DNA of 64,000 bases from Novosphingobium kaempferiae (GCF_021227995.1 NZ_CP089301.1:2294001-2358000), one strand, 5' to 3'; positions 16,492-26,106 are shown, counted from the first letter of the stretch. Notes: generated from the letters alone by a model not told the origin. Program-made: numbers and translations.

Positions 16492-18006
16492 ATGGTCCAG
16501 CCTGTAGCCCTTGCCCGCGCCGATGGCGCGGAAGTCCGCACCCTGCCCGCCAACGTCGAGGCGGAAGCCGCGTTCCTGGGCGCGGTCCTCATCGACAACC
16601 GCGTGATCGAGGAACTGCAGACCCCGCTGACCCCGCAGCACTTCTTCGAACCCGTCCACGCCCGCGTCTACGAGCGGATTCTCCAGCTTCTCGACCGCAA
16701 GGCAGTGGTCACGCCGGTCACCCTGCGCCCCTATTTCGAGGCGGACGAATCGCTCAAGGCGCTGGGCGGCGTCGCCTACCTCGCGCGACTCACCGCCGAC
16801 GGACAGGGCCTGCTCGCCCCGCGCGAACTGGCAGAGCAGATCTACGACCTCGCCCTGCTGCGCGAACTGATCTCGGTCGGCCGCAACCTGGTCGAGAGCG
16901 CGATGGATACCTCCGAATCGGTCGAGCCGATGGAGCAGATCGAGCAGGCCGAGGCTGCGCTCTACAAGGTCGCCGAAGGCGCCGCGACGCAGAGCGAGGC
17001 GCAGAGCTTCGGCTCGGCCACGCGCGTCGCGATCCAGGCGATCGAGAAGGCGTTCAATTCGGGCGGCCACATCTCGGGCAAGACCACCGGCCTGACCTCG
17101 GTCAACCAGAAGATCGGTGGCCTCCACGATTCCGACCTTATCATCCTTGCCGGCCGTCCGGGCATGGGCAAGACCTCGCTCGTCACCAACATCGCGTTCA
17201 ACACGGCACAGCGTTACGTCGACGACACCGTGCGCGACGGCATGCCGCATGAGAAGTCGGTGGGCGCGCCGGTGGCCTTCTTCAGCCTCGAAATGAGCGC
17301 CGACCAGCTGGCGACGCGTATCCTTGCCGAGCAGTCGAACATCAGTTCCGAAGCGCTGCGCATGGGCAAGATCAGCCGCGAGGATTTCCAGTCGCTGTCG
17401 TTCGCCAGCCAGCGCCTCGCCGAACTGCCGCTGTTCATCGACGATACGCCGGGCCTCACCATCGCGGGCCTGCGCACGCGCGCACGGCGCCTCAAGCGCC
17501 GCCACAACATCGGCCTCGTCATCATCGACTACCTGCAGCTCCTGACCGGATCGGGCCGCGCCACCGACAACCGCGTGAATGAGATTTCCGAAATCTCGCG
17601 CGGGTTGAAGACGCTGGCGAAGGAACTGAGCGTGCCGGTGATCGCGCTCTCGCAGCTGTCCCGTGCGGTGGAATCGCGCGACGACAAGCGGCCGATGCTC
17701 TCCGACCTTCGCGAATCGGGCTCGATCGAGCAGGACGCCGACATGGTCTGGTTCGTATTCCGCGAAGACTACTACGTGAAGGCGACCGAACCGAAGTTCC
17801 CGAGCGACACCGATGGCATCGACGTCAAGGACAAGTGGGAAACCTGGCGCGCGAAGATGGAGGAGGTCACCGGCCTTTCCGAACTCATCATCGCCAAGCA
17901 GCGCCACGGCGCCACCGGCAAGGTCCGCCTGCGCTTCGAGGCGCGCATCACCAAGTTCTCCGACCTCGCGCCCGACGACATGCGCGCCGCGTTCGAGAGC
18001 GACTGA
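16492..18006 (+). CDS. dnaB: Replicative DNA helicase DnaB
   Basis: The product is 504 residues from ATG 16492. The N-terminal domain (about 15-120, PANVEAEAAFLGAVLIDN) binds primase. The RecA-like C-domain has Walker A AGRPGMGKTS (near residue 222), Walker B VIIDYLQLL, the H3 region VIALSQLSRAVESR, and SGSIEQDADMVWF. A roughly 30-residue insertion after FREDYYVK (residues ~425-455) is an alphaproteobacterial trait as far as I recall. The hexamer unwinds DNA at replication forks. The upstream frame from 16381 lacks conserved sequence. The next gene starts immediately at its stop codon. Confidence 0.97.
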   Translation: MVQPVALARADGAEVRTLPANVEAEAAFLGAVLIDNRVIEELQTPLTPQHFFEPVHARVYERILQLLDRKAVVTPVTLRPYFEADESLKALGGVAYLARLTADGQGLLAPRELAEQIYDLALLRELISVGRNLVESAMDTSESVEPMEQIEQAEAALYKVAEGAATQSEAQSFGSATRVAIQAIEKAFNSGGHISGKTTGLTSVNQKIGGLHDSDLIILAGRPGMGKTSLVTNIAFNTAQRYVDDTVRDGMPHEKSVGAPVAFFSLEMSADQLATRILAEQSNISSEALRMGKISREDFQSLSFASQRLAELPLFIDDTPGLTIAGLRTRARRLKRRHNIGLVIIDYLQLLTGSGRATDNRVNEISEISRGLKTLAKELSVPVIALSQLSRAVESRDDKRPMLSDLRESGSIEQDADMVWFVFREDYYVKATEPKFPSDTDGIDVKDKWETWRAKMEEVTGLSELIIAKQRHGATGKVRLRFEARITKFSDLAPDDMRAAFESD

Positions 18007-18747
18007 TTGTCCGACGGCCGCGTCCTCCTGATTGCCGGGGGATCCGGCTCGATCGGCGGCGCGATCGCCCGCCTTGCGCTGGAGCAGGGCTGGAAGGTCG
18101 CGCTGCACGGGCGCAACGCCGAGAAATTGCAGGACGTGGTGGTCGACCTGTCCGACTTCGGCATGGTCGACAGCTTCGCGGCGGACATCCGCGAGGATGA
18201 CGCCGCCGAGGCGCTGGTGGCTGAAGTGGCCGAGCAGTTCGGCCGCATCGATGCGGTGATCGACTGCACGGCAACCGGCCCGCAGGGCATCACCGGCCTG
18301 TTCCCCGGCACCTCGCCCGAAGTCTTCGGCGAGTTCCTGTCCGTCTCGGTCGGCTGGGTCGAGCGGCTCGCCCATGCCGCCTACGAGATGCTGGCGCAGC
18401 AGGGCGGCACGCTGATCGCCTTCGTCTCCGACGCCGGGATCTACGCCGCCCCGCGCCAGACCCTGATCGGCGCGGCGCGGGCGGGGACCATCGGCTTCAT
18501 CCGCAACTTCGCCGTCGAAGCCGCCCGCGACGGCATCCGCGCCCACGTCATCTCGCCCAGCTTCGTCGAAGGCAGCGAAAGCGCGCGGCGCCTGGGCTCC
18601 GAACGCATGGCCAAGGCAGCGAAGCGCGCCGGCCTCGGCCTGCCGGTCGCGGAGGACATCGCACCGCTGGCGCTGTTCCTTTGCAGCGACGGTGCAAGGC
18701 GGATCACCGGACAGGTCATCAGCGTGAACGGCGGGCTGAATGCGTGA
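18007..18747 (+). CDS. SDR-fold protein without the catalytic Tyr-Lys pair
   Basis: The product is 246 residues, starting at TTG directly after the dnaB stop; no better start fits because the nucleotide-binding strand begins at residue 5. The cofactor motif AGGSGSIGGAIA is intact and the C-terminus (FLCSDGARRITGQVISVNGG) is classical. At the active site, S-x12-Y-x3-K is represented by FVSDAGIY...TLIGAARAG: the Ser is kept, the Tyr is Ile and the Lys is Arg. Standard dehydrogenase chemistry is thus unlikely. It may bind NAD(P) for another role, or use different residues. Cotranscription with dnaB is likely. Confidence 0.8.
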   Translation: MSDGRVLLIAGGSGSIGGAIARLALEQGWKVALHGRNAEKLQDVVVDLSDFGMVDSFAADIREDDAAEALVAEVAEQFGRIDAVIDCTATGPQGITGLFPGTSPEVFGEFLSVSVGWVERLAHAAYEMLAQQGGTLIAFVSDAGIYAAPRQTLIGAARAGTIGFIRNFAVEAARDGIRAHVISPSFVEGSESARRLGSERMAKAAKRAGLGLPVAEDIAPLALFLCSDGARRITGQVISVNGGLNA

Positions 18748-18750
18748 GTC

Positions 18751-18769
18751 TCGTCTTCCGGGAAGACGA
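18751..18769. terminator. Hairpin between convergent SDR and GNAT genes
   Basis: TCGTCTTCCGGGAAGACGA is a perfect inverted repeat centred between the two stop codons, followed by TTCTCTC. It is a likely bidirectional terminator. Confidence 0.6.
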
Positions 18770-18774
18770 TTCTC

Positions 18775-19275
18775 TCAAACCTCGCGCACCATGTAGCGCG
18801 CGTCCGGGCCGTAACTCGCCAGCTTGCGTGTCAGCGCCTCGTCCGGGGCGACGGGCTCGAAACCCATGCCCTGCCAGAACGCGGCGGTATCGTTGACCGA
18901 AACCAGCGCGATCCGCCGCGCGCCCATCTCGCCGAGATCCGCCTCCACGCGCTCCACGATCGGCCGCGCATGGCCCTCCCCGCGCATGTCGGGATGGAGC
19001 GCAAGGTCGTGGAGGTAGAACGCTTCCCGCGCCTCAGGCACCGCACCGAGCGCCGAATTCAGCGGCGGCACCGCGCCGTCGGGCCAGGGATAGGCGATAC
19101 AATAGCCCTTCACCTCCGCACCCGAGGCCAGCGTAAAGCAGCCTTGCGGGAACAGAGCCAGCCGCTCCTCGAAACAGGCGCGCGCCTCGAAATGCTCGGG
19201 GAAGCAGGCCGCTGCCACCGCGACGACGCCGTCGATGTCCTGTTCCCGCATCGGTCGCCAGTCGAAGCCGCTCAC
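18775..19275 (-). CDS. GNAT family N-acetyltransferase
   Basis: The product is 166 residues from GTG at 19275, which overlaps the aminotransferase stop (GTGA). The acetyl-CoA-binding motif A is LHDLALHPDMRGEGHARPIV, followed by RIALVSVNDTAAFWQGMGFE, the usual motif B. It begins FDWRPMREQDIDGVV, a classic GNAT start. The substrate cannot be told from sequence. Coupling to the aminotransferase suggests that it may acetylate an amino acid or amine from the same pathway, but this is inference. Confidence 0.88.
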   Translation of the reverse strand: MSGFDWRPMREQDIDGVVAVAAACFPEHFEARACFEERLALFPQGCFTLASGAEVKGYCIAYPWPDGAVPPLNSALGAVPEAREAFYLHDLALHPDMRGEGHARPIVERVEADLGEMGARRIALVSVNDTAAFWQGMGFEPVAPDEALTRKLASYGPDARYMVREV

Positions 19276-20441
19276 AGCCCGCGCACCCATGCGCCGAGCC
19301 GCGCCAGAGCCTCGTCGAGCACCGCGTCCGGCTTGGTGAAGCAGAGCCGCACGATATGCGTCGGCGCGCCCTCGCCTTCGTAGAGCGCGCTGACCGGCAC
19401 TGTCGCCACGCCAGCCTCGCGCAGCGCACGTTCGCTGAAATCGCGGTCGGTCAGGGCGACGCCCGAAGCGGCGAGGTCGACGCACAGGAACCACGTCGCC
19501 GCATTGGGCAGCACGACGAGCCCCGCTCCCTCCAGCCCGGCCTTGAGCCTTGCCCGCGATGCGGCCCAACCCGCGTGCAGGTCGGCCAGCACATCGGCCA
19601 TGCCCAGCCCCTCTGCCACCGCCCACTGCAGCGGCACGGCGCTGGTGAAGGTGAGGAACTGGTGGACCCGCCCCAGCGCCGTCGCCAGATTCCCGCGCGC
19701 CGCTATCCAGCCGATCTTCCACCCGGTCAGCCCGAAGATCTTGCCCGCCGAGCCGATCTTGACCGTCCGTTCCGCCATGCCGTCGCATACCATGAGCGAG
19801 CGATGCGCCACGCCGTCGAAGCGCACCTGCTCCCACACCTCGTCGCAGATCGCGACCAGATCGTGCACCACGCAGATGCGCGCGATGGCGTCGAGTTCCT
19901 CGGCGCTCGCCACCGTCCCGGCCGGGTTGAGCGGATCGTTGAGCATGATCGCCCGCGTGCGCGGCGTCACCGCCGCCTCGATCGTCGCCGGATCGTAGCG
20001 GAAGTGCGGCGGCTCCAGCAGCACCGAAACCGGCACGCCGCCCGCACGGCGCACCATCGGCGCATAGGCGTCGTAGGCGGGCTGGAACAGGATCACCTCG
20101 TCACCCGGCGACACCAGTGCGAGGACGGCGGCGGCGATCGCCTCGGTCGCGCCGGAGGTGACGATGACCTCCGCGGGCGAAAGCGCCAGCCCCTGCGTGC
20201 GCGCGTAGTGCACGCAGACCGCGTCGCGCAGTTCCATGAGGCCGGTGCTCGGCGGGTACTGGTTCGACTTTTCGTACAGCGCCCGCGCTGCCGCATCGAG
20301 CAACGGTTGCGGGGCGGGGCCGTCCGGGAAGCCCTGCCCGAGATTGATCGCCCCCGTCTCCCGCGCCAGCGCCGACATCCGCTCGAACACGGTGGTGCCC
20401 ATTTCGGCATAGACGGGGTGGATGCGCGGCAGGGACTTCAT
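19272..20441 (-). CDS. PLP-dependent class I/II aminotransferase
   Basis: The product is 389 residues from ATG 20441 (MKSLPRIHPVYAEMGTTVFE). Fold type I landmarks are INLGQGFPDGPAP, 'VIVTSGATEAIAA', NDPLNPAGTV, AICDEVWEQVRFDG, and the PLP lysine in KIGSAGKIFGLTGWKIGW. The opening 'TTVFERMSALARETGAINLGQGFPD' pattern is that of the methionine/kynurenine aminotransferase group (YbdL-like). Substrate preference is unproven. It is divergent from hyuB (175 bases between starts) and coupled to the GNAT gene. Confidence 0.92.
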   Translation of the reverse strand: MKSLPRIHPVYAEMGTTVFERMSALARETGAINLGQGFPDGPAPQPLLDAAARALYEKSNQYPPSTGLMELRDAVCVHYARTQGLALSPAEVIVTSGATEAIAAAVLALVSPGDEVILFQPAYDAYAPMVRRAGGVPVSVLLEPPHFRYDPATIEAAVTPRTRAIMLNDPLNPAGTVASAEELDAIARICVVHDLVAICDEVWEQVRFDGVAHRSLMVCDGMAERTVKIGSAGKIFGLTGWKIGWIAARGNLATALGRVHQFLTFTSAVPLQWAVAEGLGMADVLADLHAGWAASRARLKAGLEGAGLVVLPNAATWFLCVDLAASGVALTDRDFSERALREAGVATVPVSALYEGEGAPTHIVRLCFTKPDAVLDEALARLGAWVRGL

Positions 20442-20616
20442 CGCGGGGTAGTCGCTCCTTCGGGTGGAAGGCGGGGTTAGAGCAAGTTGTGGGAGGTGGG
20501 AACCCGCCCGGAGCTTACCCCGCTTTCGCATTCTGCACGGCCATCGGCGCGCGCTGTCGAGAAGCCTACCCCGGCCCCGGCTTATCCCAAAATCACCGGG
20601 AAGAGGGAATGCAGGC

Positions 20617-22437
20617 ATGTCCTACGAATTGAACCGCAAGCTGGCGGCCCGCCGCGCCCCGCTGCCGACCACGGCGAACGTCGATCAGGTCACCGCCGAC
20701 ATCATCCGCGGCGCCTTCGAGACGGTCTGCTTCGAAAGCGCCACCTACCTCGGCCGCGCCGCCTCCAGCCCGATCATCAACCAGTCGAACGAGCGCAATG
20801 CCGCCATCGTCGATGCGCATGGCCGCCTCGCCATGGGCGCGGTGGGCACGCCGCACCTTACCTTCGTCAACCAGATGGAGACGCGCTGGGGGCTGATGAA
20901 CCAGGAGCGCTACGACTGGGGGCCGGGCGACGTCTTCCTCGCCAACGATCCCGACCACGGGGGCGGCCACCTGCCCGATTACTGCGTCTACGGCCCGGTC
21001 TACGACGCGAACGGCGAACTGATCTGCATCCAGACGCTGCAGGCACATCAGGGCGACACCGGGGGCAAGGATCCCGGCGGCTTCTCGCTCGATGCGACCG
21101 ATGTGTTCACCGAGGGCGTGATCTACCCCTGCCTCAAGCTCGTCCACCGGGGCGAACTGCGGCGCGACGTGTTCGACACGGTGGTGCGCAACAACCGCTT
21201 CGCGACTTTCGCCGGAGACATCGCGGCGATGATCGGCGGGGTCCAGCATGCGGTGCGGATGCTCGACGATCTGGTCGGCAAATGGGGCGCGGAAGTCATC
21301 AAGGCGGCGATCAACCAGTCGATCGAGCACACCGAAAGGCGCGTGCGCGAGGAAGTGGCGAAGTGGCCCGACGGCGCCTATCCCGCCACTGTCTTCATCG
21401 ACCACGACACGGCGGGCACGAAGGACGTGAAAGTCCACGTCACCTGCACCGTCGCCGGGGATCAGCTGACGGTAGACCTCACCGGCACCGACGACCGGCC
21501 CGAACTCGTCGGCGTGTGGAACACCTTCGCCAACACCCGCAGCTACGTGATGTGCCAGGTCGTCGCCGCGATGGACCCGACGATCGTCAAGAACGAGGGC
21601 TATTTCGACGCGGTGGACATCGTCGTGCCCGAGGGCTGCATCGCCCAGCCGCCGCCGAACAAGCCCGCCGCGCTTGGCTCTTTCCACCCGGCCTGCGAGA
21701 TCACCGAGGCGGTGTGCATCGCCTTGTCGAACGTCGCGCCGGAGCGCGCGCAGCCGCAGCTCTACAAGATCGGCATGCCCAACATGGTGGTCGGCTTCGA
21801 CGATGCGGGCATGATGTGGATGGACCAGGGGGTCGACTGCCGCTCGATGGATGTCGGCGCGGTGGAGGGGCTCGACGGCTGGGGTTCGTGCCCCAGCGCG
21901 CTCGGCAGCCTGATCCTGTCCGAAGCGGAGGACGCCGAGAGCCGCTTCCCGATCCTCAACATCAGCCGCGAGATGACCACCGACGGCGGCGGCGCGGGGC
22001 AGTGGCGCGGCGCGCCGGGCTCGCTCAACGTCAAGCAGGTGCTCAAGCCCACGTCGGCGATGGCGTGGATGGTCTCGGCCGCGCATCCGCTCAGCGGCAT
22101 GTGCGGCGGTGATGACGCGATCCCCTACACCAACCGTTTCGAGGTCGGTTCGGCCAACGAACGGCGCATCGAGCATACCGCGCAGGACCTGCTGCCCGAA
22201 GGCGCGGTGATCGCCTACCAGCACGGCGGCGGCGGCGGTTTCGGCCTTGCCCTGCGGCGCGATCCCGAGGCGGTGAAGGAGGATGTGCTCGACGAATATG
22301 TCAGCATTTCCGCAGCGAGGGCGAAGTACGGCGTGGTGCTGACGGGGCGCCTCGACGACTATTCGCTGGCGGTGGACCTTGCTGCCACCGAGGCGCTGCG
22401 GGCGGAGATGAGCGCGGCACTGGAAGCGGCGGAATAG
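20617..22437 (+). CDS. hyuB: Hydantoinase B/oxoprolinase family subunit
   Basis: The product is 606 residues from ATG 20617, preceded by AAGAGGGA. Signature segments are DQVTADIIRGAFETVCFES at the start, GDVFLANDPDHGGGHLPDY (metal-binding His/Asp), HQGDTGGKDPGGFS, and near the C-terminus YQHGGGGGFG. This is the small subunit of ATP-dependent N-methylhydantoinase, 5-oxoprolinase or acetone-carboxylase-like enzymes, which open cyclic amides or carboxylate ketones. The partner hyuA follows 76 bases later. The exact substrate is open. Confidence 0.93.
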   Translation: MSYELNRKLAARRAPLPTTANVDQVTADIIRGAFETVCFESATYLGRAASSPIINQSNERNAAIVDAHGRLAMGAVGTPHLTFVNQMETRWGLMNQERYDWGPGDVFLANDPDHGGGHLPDYCVYGPVYDANGELICIQTLQAHQGDTGGKDPGGFSLDATDVFTEGVIYPCLKLVHRGELRRDVFDTVVRNNRFATFAGDIAAMIGGVQHAVRMLDDLVGKWGAEVIKAAINQSIEHTERRVREEVAKWPDGAYPATVFIDHDTAGTKDVKVHVTCTVAGDQLTVDLTGTDDRPELVGVWNTFANTRSYVMCQVVAAMDPTIVKNEGYFDAVDIVVPEGCIAQPPPNKPAALGSFHPACEITEAVCIALSNVAPERAQPQLYKIGMPNMVVGFDDAGMMWMDQGVDCRSMDVGAVEGLDGWGSCPSALGSLILSEAEDAESRFPILNISREMTTDGGGAGQWRGAPGSLNVKQVLKPTSAMAWMVSAAHPLSGMCGGDDAIPYTNRFEVGSANERRIEHTAQDLLPEGAVIAYQHGGGGGFGLALRRDPEAVKEDVLDEYVSISAARAKYGVVLTGRLDDYSLAVDLAATEALRAEMSAALEAAE

Positions 22438-22513
22438 CGCCGTTTTCGGCCACTTGCAGGCATGGCGACGGGGAAAGGTGCGCGACAGATCGCACCGGAG
22501 GAAAAGGCACTTA

Positions 22514-24589
22514 ATGACGTATCGTATCGGCATCGACATCGGCGGCACTTTCACCGACTTCGCGGTACTGAAAGGCACCGAGGTGATACTCAACAAGAAC
22601 CTGTCCACTCCCGAGGACCGCTCCATCGGCGTCATGGAGGGGCTTGGCAGGGTCGCGGAGCGGGAGGGCCTTTCCCTTACCGAGTTCCTCGGTCGGTGCG
22701 AGGCGATCGTCCACGGGACCACCGTCGCGGACAACACCCTCATCGAAATGAACGGCGCGCTCACCGGCCTGATCACCACCGAGGGCTTCCGCGACGAGAT
22801 CGAGTACCGGCGCGGCTACAAGGAGGACATCTGGGACGTCCGCCTCGAACCGCCCAAGCAGATCACCCCGCGCCGCCGCCGCCTGACCGTGCCCGAGCGG
22901 GTGCTGCACGACGGATCGGTCCACAAGGCGCTCGACGAGGATGCCCTGCGCGAAGCGTGCCGCAGGCTGCGGCTCCAGAATGTCGAGGCGGTGGCGATCA
23001 GCTTCCTGTTCTCCTTCGTGAACCCGGAGCATGAGCGGCGCGCGAAGGAGATCGTCCGGCAGGAGATCCAGAACGCCTACGTCTGCGCCAGCCACGAAGT
23101 CCTGCCCCGCGCGCCGGAGTACGACCGCACCTCCACCACCATCGTCAACGCCTACGTCGGCCCGCGCGTCACCGGATATCTGGAGAAGCTGGTGCAGCGG
23201 CTGGCCGAGGCGGGCTATGCGAAGCAGCTCATGGTCATGCAGGCGTCGGGCGGCGTGATGACGCGCGAGTACATCGAAGGCGCGCCGATCCGCGTGCTCG
23301 CTTCGGGACCGGCGGGCGGCGTGATCGGCTCGGCCCACTGCGGCGCGGCCAAGGGCTGCCCGAACCTGCTGTGCGTCGACATGGGCGGAACCAGCTACGA
23401 CATGTCGCTGGTGATCGACGGCGAGGCCCCGGCCGAGGCGGGCTGGAACATGCACCACCGCTACCTCATCGGCGTGCCGATGGTGAAGGTGGAGACGCTG
23501 GGCGCGGGCGGCGGCTCTATCTGCCACGTCAACGCCGGGGCGCTGGAAGTCGGCCCGCGCTCGGCGGGATCGGAGCCCGGCCCGATCTGCTACGGGCGCG
23601 GCGGCGTCGAGCCGACCGTCACCGATGCGCTGGTCATGCTCGGCATCCTCTCTACCGAGGAAGGCTTCGCGGGCGGCAGCTTCACCCTCTCGCGCAAGGG
23701 CGTGACCGAAGCATTCCAGCGCATCGCCGACGCCATGGGCCACGGGGATGCGGAACAGGCCGCGTTCGACTGCTGGCGCGTGGTCAACGCCAGCATGAGC
23801 CAGGGCGTGCGCCGCACCACTGCGGGCAAGGGCATCGACCCGCGCGATCTCGTCATGCTGGCCTATGGCGGCAACGGCCCCGCGTTCGCCGCGATCCAGG
23901 CCGAGGACCTGGGCATCACCCGCGTGCTGGTGCCGCGTGCCTCGCCGACGTTCTCCGCGCTCGGCACCCTCGTCGCCAATCCGACGATCGACGAGGAACG
24001 CTCCTACATCGCCTCCGCCGCCGCGCTCGACGCGGAGCGCATCCGCGCGCTGTGGAGCGACCTGTCCGACCGCGCCGCACGCCATTTCACGCAAGCCGGC
24101 TTCGCGGGCGAGGCGATCCGCGCGAACTACCGCCTCAACATGCGCTATCCGGGCCAGAACTTCTCGCTCTCGTTCGACTTCGAGGCCGGCGCCCCGCTCG
24201 GCGACCTCGGCTTCATCGGCGCGGACTTCGCAGAGCGCGCCATCGCCCTGTTCAATGCGCGCCACATGGCGGAATACGGCCACGTCCGCGAGCATGAAGT
24301 GCCCGAAATCTCCGGCGTCCGCCTGGCTGCCCATGTCGAGACGCCCTCGCCCGAGGCCGCAGGCGGCTTCACGCCGAGCGGCATCGCCCCCGTCCCCGCC
24401 CGCCACCGCCGCGCCAATCTCGGCGCGGGCTTCGGGCCGGTGCCGATCCACCTCGGCCGCGACCTCAGGCCCGGTATGGAAGTGCCCAGCCCCGCGATCA
24501 TCGAGGAAACCTTCACCACCATCGTCGTCTACCCCGGCTGGAAAGCGCAGGTCGACGATGCCGGGGATTATCAACTGGTGCGGGCCTGA
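22514..24589 (+). CDS. hyuA: Hydantoinase A/oxoprolinase family ATP-dependent subunit
   Basis: The product is 691 residues from ATG 22514 with GGAGG 13 bases upstream. The actin-like ATP-binding start RIGIDIGGTFTDFAVL, VHGTTVADNTLIE, MQASGGVMTREY, LLCVDMGGTSYDMSLV, VETLGAGGGSI and AYGGNGPAF are all typical of HyuA. The ATPase acts with HyuB on a cyclic amide or related substrate in the cytoplasm. Its length is normal and no residue appears missing. The pair stands alone as an operon; the divergent aminotransferase may use the amino acid that it releases. Confidence 0.94.
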   Translation: MTYRIGIDIGGTFTDFAVLKGTEVILNKNLSTPEDRSIGVMEGLGRVAEREGLSLTEFLGRCEAIVHGTTVADNTLIEMNGALTGLITTEGFRDEIEYRRGYKEDIWDVRLEPPKQITPRRRRLTVPERVLHDGSVHKALDEDALREACRRLRLQNVEAVAISFLFSFVNPEHERRAKEIVRQEIQNAYVCASHEVLPRAPEYDRTSTTIVNAYVGPRVTGYLEKLVQRLAEAGYAKQLMVMQASGGVMTREYIEGAPIRVLASGPAGGVIGSAHCGAAKGCPNLLCVDMGGTSYDMSLVIDGEAPAEAGWNMHHRYLIGVPMVKVETLGAGGGSICHVNAGALEVGPRSAGSEPGPICYGRGGVEPTVTDALVMLGILSTEEGFAGGSFTLSRKGVTEAFQRIADAMGHGDAEQAAFDCWRVVNASMSQGVRRTTAGKGIDPRDLVMLAYGGNGPAFAAIQAEDLGITRVLVPRASPTFSALGTLVANPTIDEERSYIASAAALDAERIRALWSDLSDRAARHFTQAGFAGEAIRANYRLNMRYPGQNFSLSFDFEAGAPLGDLGFIGADFAERAIALFNARHMAEYGHVREHEVPEISGVRLAAHVETPSPEAAGGFTPSGIAPVPARHRRANLGAGFGPVPIHLGRDLRPGMEVPSPAIIEETFTTIVVYPGWKAQVDDAGDYQLVRA

Positions 24590-24620
24590 TCGGCAGAAGC
24601 TGCTCTCCCCTTCCATCCCC

Positions 24621-24651
24621 CCGTCACCCTGAACTTGTTTCAGGGTGACGG
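24621..24651. terminator. Strong hairpin after hyuA (repeat-like)
   Basis: CCGTCACCCTGAA pairs perfectly with TTCAGGGTGACGG around CTTGT. The sequence is a known style of intergenic repeat and probably ends hyuBA transcription, though no U-tract follows. Confidence 0.6.
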
Positions 24652-24720
24652 GGGTGGTGTATTCGGGTTCGCGCTCGAAGCTCCGCCTCCCGCAAACCAC
24701 CAATCGCCACCCACCCTCAC

Positions 24721-24801
24721 TTCGTCATTGCGAGCGCAGCGAAGCAATCCAGCGCGTCAGCGCACTGCATGGATTGCTTCGCTGCGCTCGCAATGACGAA
24801 G
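24721..24801. repeat. Palindromic repeat family A, copy 3
   Basis: The left arm is TTCGTCATTGCGAGCGCAGC and its complement GCTGCGCTCGCAATGACGAA forms the right arm, around a 20-base variable centre. Confidence 0.92.
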
Positions 24802-24937
24802 CGTTTGCGGGAAAGCCGCAGCACCCAACCCATCCCCACCAATTCCCGCAACAACGGAACTACCTTCCCTTTCGCGCGTCTCCTCCTTGCGATACCAAGC
24901 GGGGCAAGAGATCGCGAAAGGTGATCGAGGTTACGCG

Positions 24938-25984
24938 TTGTCCAGCCTGAGCCGCTTCACCGAACGCCTCCCCCTGCTGCCGGACCGGCCCGCCGTGCAT
25001 TACGCGGCGACCATCGCGCTGTGCCTGCTGGCGCTGTGGCTGCGCTGGGTGCTCGATGCCGCGTTTCCGCCCGGCTACCCGTTCCTGACCTTCTTCCCGG
25101 CGGTGATCCTCAGCTCGTTCCTGTTCGGGCCGCGCCCCGGCACGCTAGCCGCGCTGATCTGCGGGCTCTTCGCGTGGTACGTCTTCATTCCCCCACGCAT
25201 GAGCTTCGCGGTCGACAGCGGCACGATCACGGCGATGCTGTTCTACACCGGCGTCGTGGTCGTCGACATCGCGCTCGTCCACCTCATGCAGTCCGCCAAC
25301 GCCCGCCTGCGCCGCGCGCGGGAGGAAGTGCGCGAACTCGCCGAGGACCGCCGCCAGCTGGCCGAGCGCGCCGAACTGCTGTTCCAGGAAATGCAGCACC
25401 GCGTCGGCAACAACCTGCAGATGGTCGGCGCCGTTCTCTCGCTCCAGATGCGCGGGCTGACCGAACCCGTCGCCCGCCGCGCCTTGTCGGACGCCGCCGC
25501 GCGGCTCCAGGTCATCGGCAATATCCAGCGCCAGCTCTACCACCACGATGGACGGCTGGTCCCGCTCGACGGCTTCCTGGGCGACGTCTGCACCAAGATC
25601 ATGGCGTCGAGCGCGCGGCCCGGCATCACCTGCTCGGTCGAGGCGGCGCGCGACATCACCCTGCGCCCCGACAGCGCGGTCCCGGTCGCGCTGATCGTGA
25701 CCGAGGCCATCGCCAACGCCATCGAGCACGGCTTTGCCGACCGCGAACGGGGGGCGATCACGGTCCGACTCGCACGGACCGGCAAGACGGTGGTGCTTCA
25801 GGTGGAGGACGACGGCGTCGGCCTCGCCCCCGGCTTCGATCCCGCCAGCGCCGATTCCATCGGCCTGCGAATCTCGCGCGTGCTCAGCCAGCAGCTTGAG
25901 GGCGAAATCGCGCTGGAAAACCGCGAATCGGGGGCCTGCATGACGCTCAGCCTGCCGCTTTCACGGCTGGCGAACGCGGCGTGA
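24938..25984 (+). CDS. DUF4118/HisKA_2 sensor histidine kinase
   Basis: The product is about 348 residues if translation starts at TTG 24938, which has GAGG seven bases upstream; an earlier TTG at 24887 has no ribosome-binding site. Three to four membrane helices (DUF4118 type, with PPGYPFLTFFPAVILSS and FGPRPGTLAALICGL) are followed by a short coiled coil. A HisKA_2 dimerisation box (QEMQHRVGNNLQMV with the phosphorylated His) and an ATPase domain with EAIANAIEHGF (N box) and DDGVGLAPGF (G box) follow. HWE/HisKA_2 kinases often act in light or general stress signalling. No response regulator or PhyR/anti-sigma gene is adjacent, so it is an orphan. Confidence 0.88.
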   Translation: MSSLSRFTERLPLLPDRPAVHYAATIALCLLALWLRWVLDAAFPPGYPFLTFFPAVILSSFLFGPRPGTLAALICGLFAWYVFIPPRMSFAVDSGTITAMLFYTGVVVVDIALVHLMQSANARLRRAREEVRELAEDRRQLAERAELLFQEMQHRVGNNLQMVGAVLSLQMRGLTEPVARRALSDAAARLQVIGNIQRQLYHHDGRLVPLDGFLGDVCTKIMASSARPGITCSVEAARDITLRPDSAVPVALIVTEAIANAIEHGFADRERGAITVRLARTGKTVVLQVEDDGVGLAPGFDPASADSIGLRISRVLSQQLEGEIALENRESGACMTLSLPLSRLANAA

Positions 25985-26106
25985 TCCCGGCCCCGCGCCC
26001 GTTACCCCGGATATCGGGTCAAAACGATCATTGTGATTGCCCGCGCTAACTTGTGATTCAGCGCCATGCGCCTACATTGACGGGCGAAAGGACGGTTTAC
26101 CGCAAA

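Larger units (their letters stand above)
24590..24937. other. 348-base non-coding stretch with two hairpin repeats
   Basis: It contains the hyuA terminator-like hairpin (24621-24651) and a family A repeat (24721-24801). The remaining sequence (24802-24937) should hold the kinase promoter, but I see no strong consensus and no gene. Confidence 0.75.

Noticed and set aside
16432..18546. 704-codon minus-strand frame opposite dnaB and the SDR gene
   Set aside because: It mirrors the codon bias of dnaB and contains no known motif; dnaB is certain.
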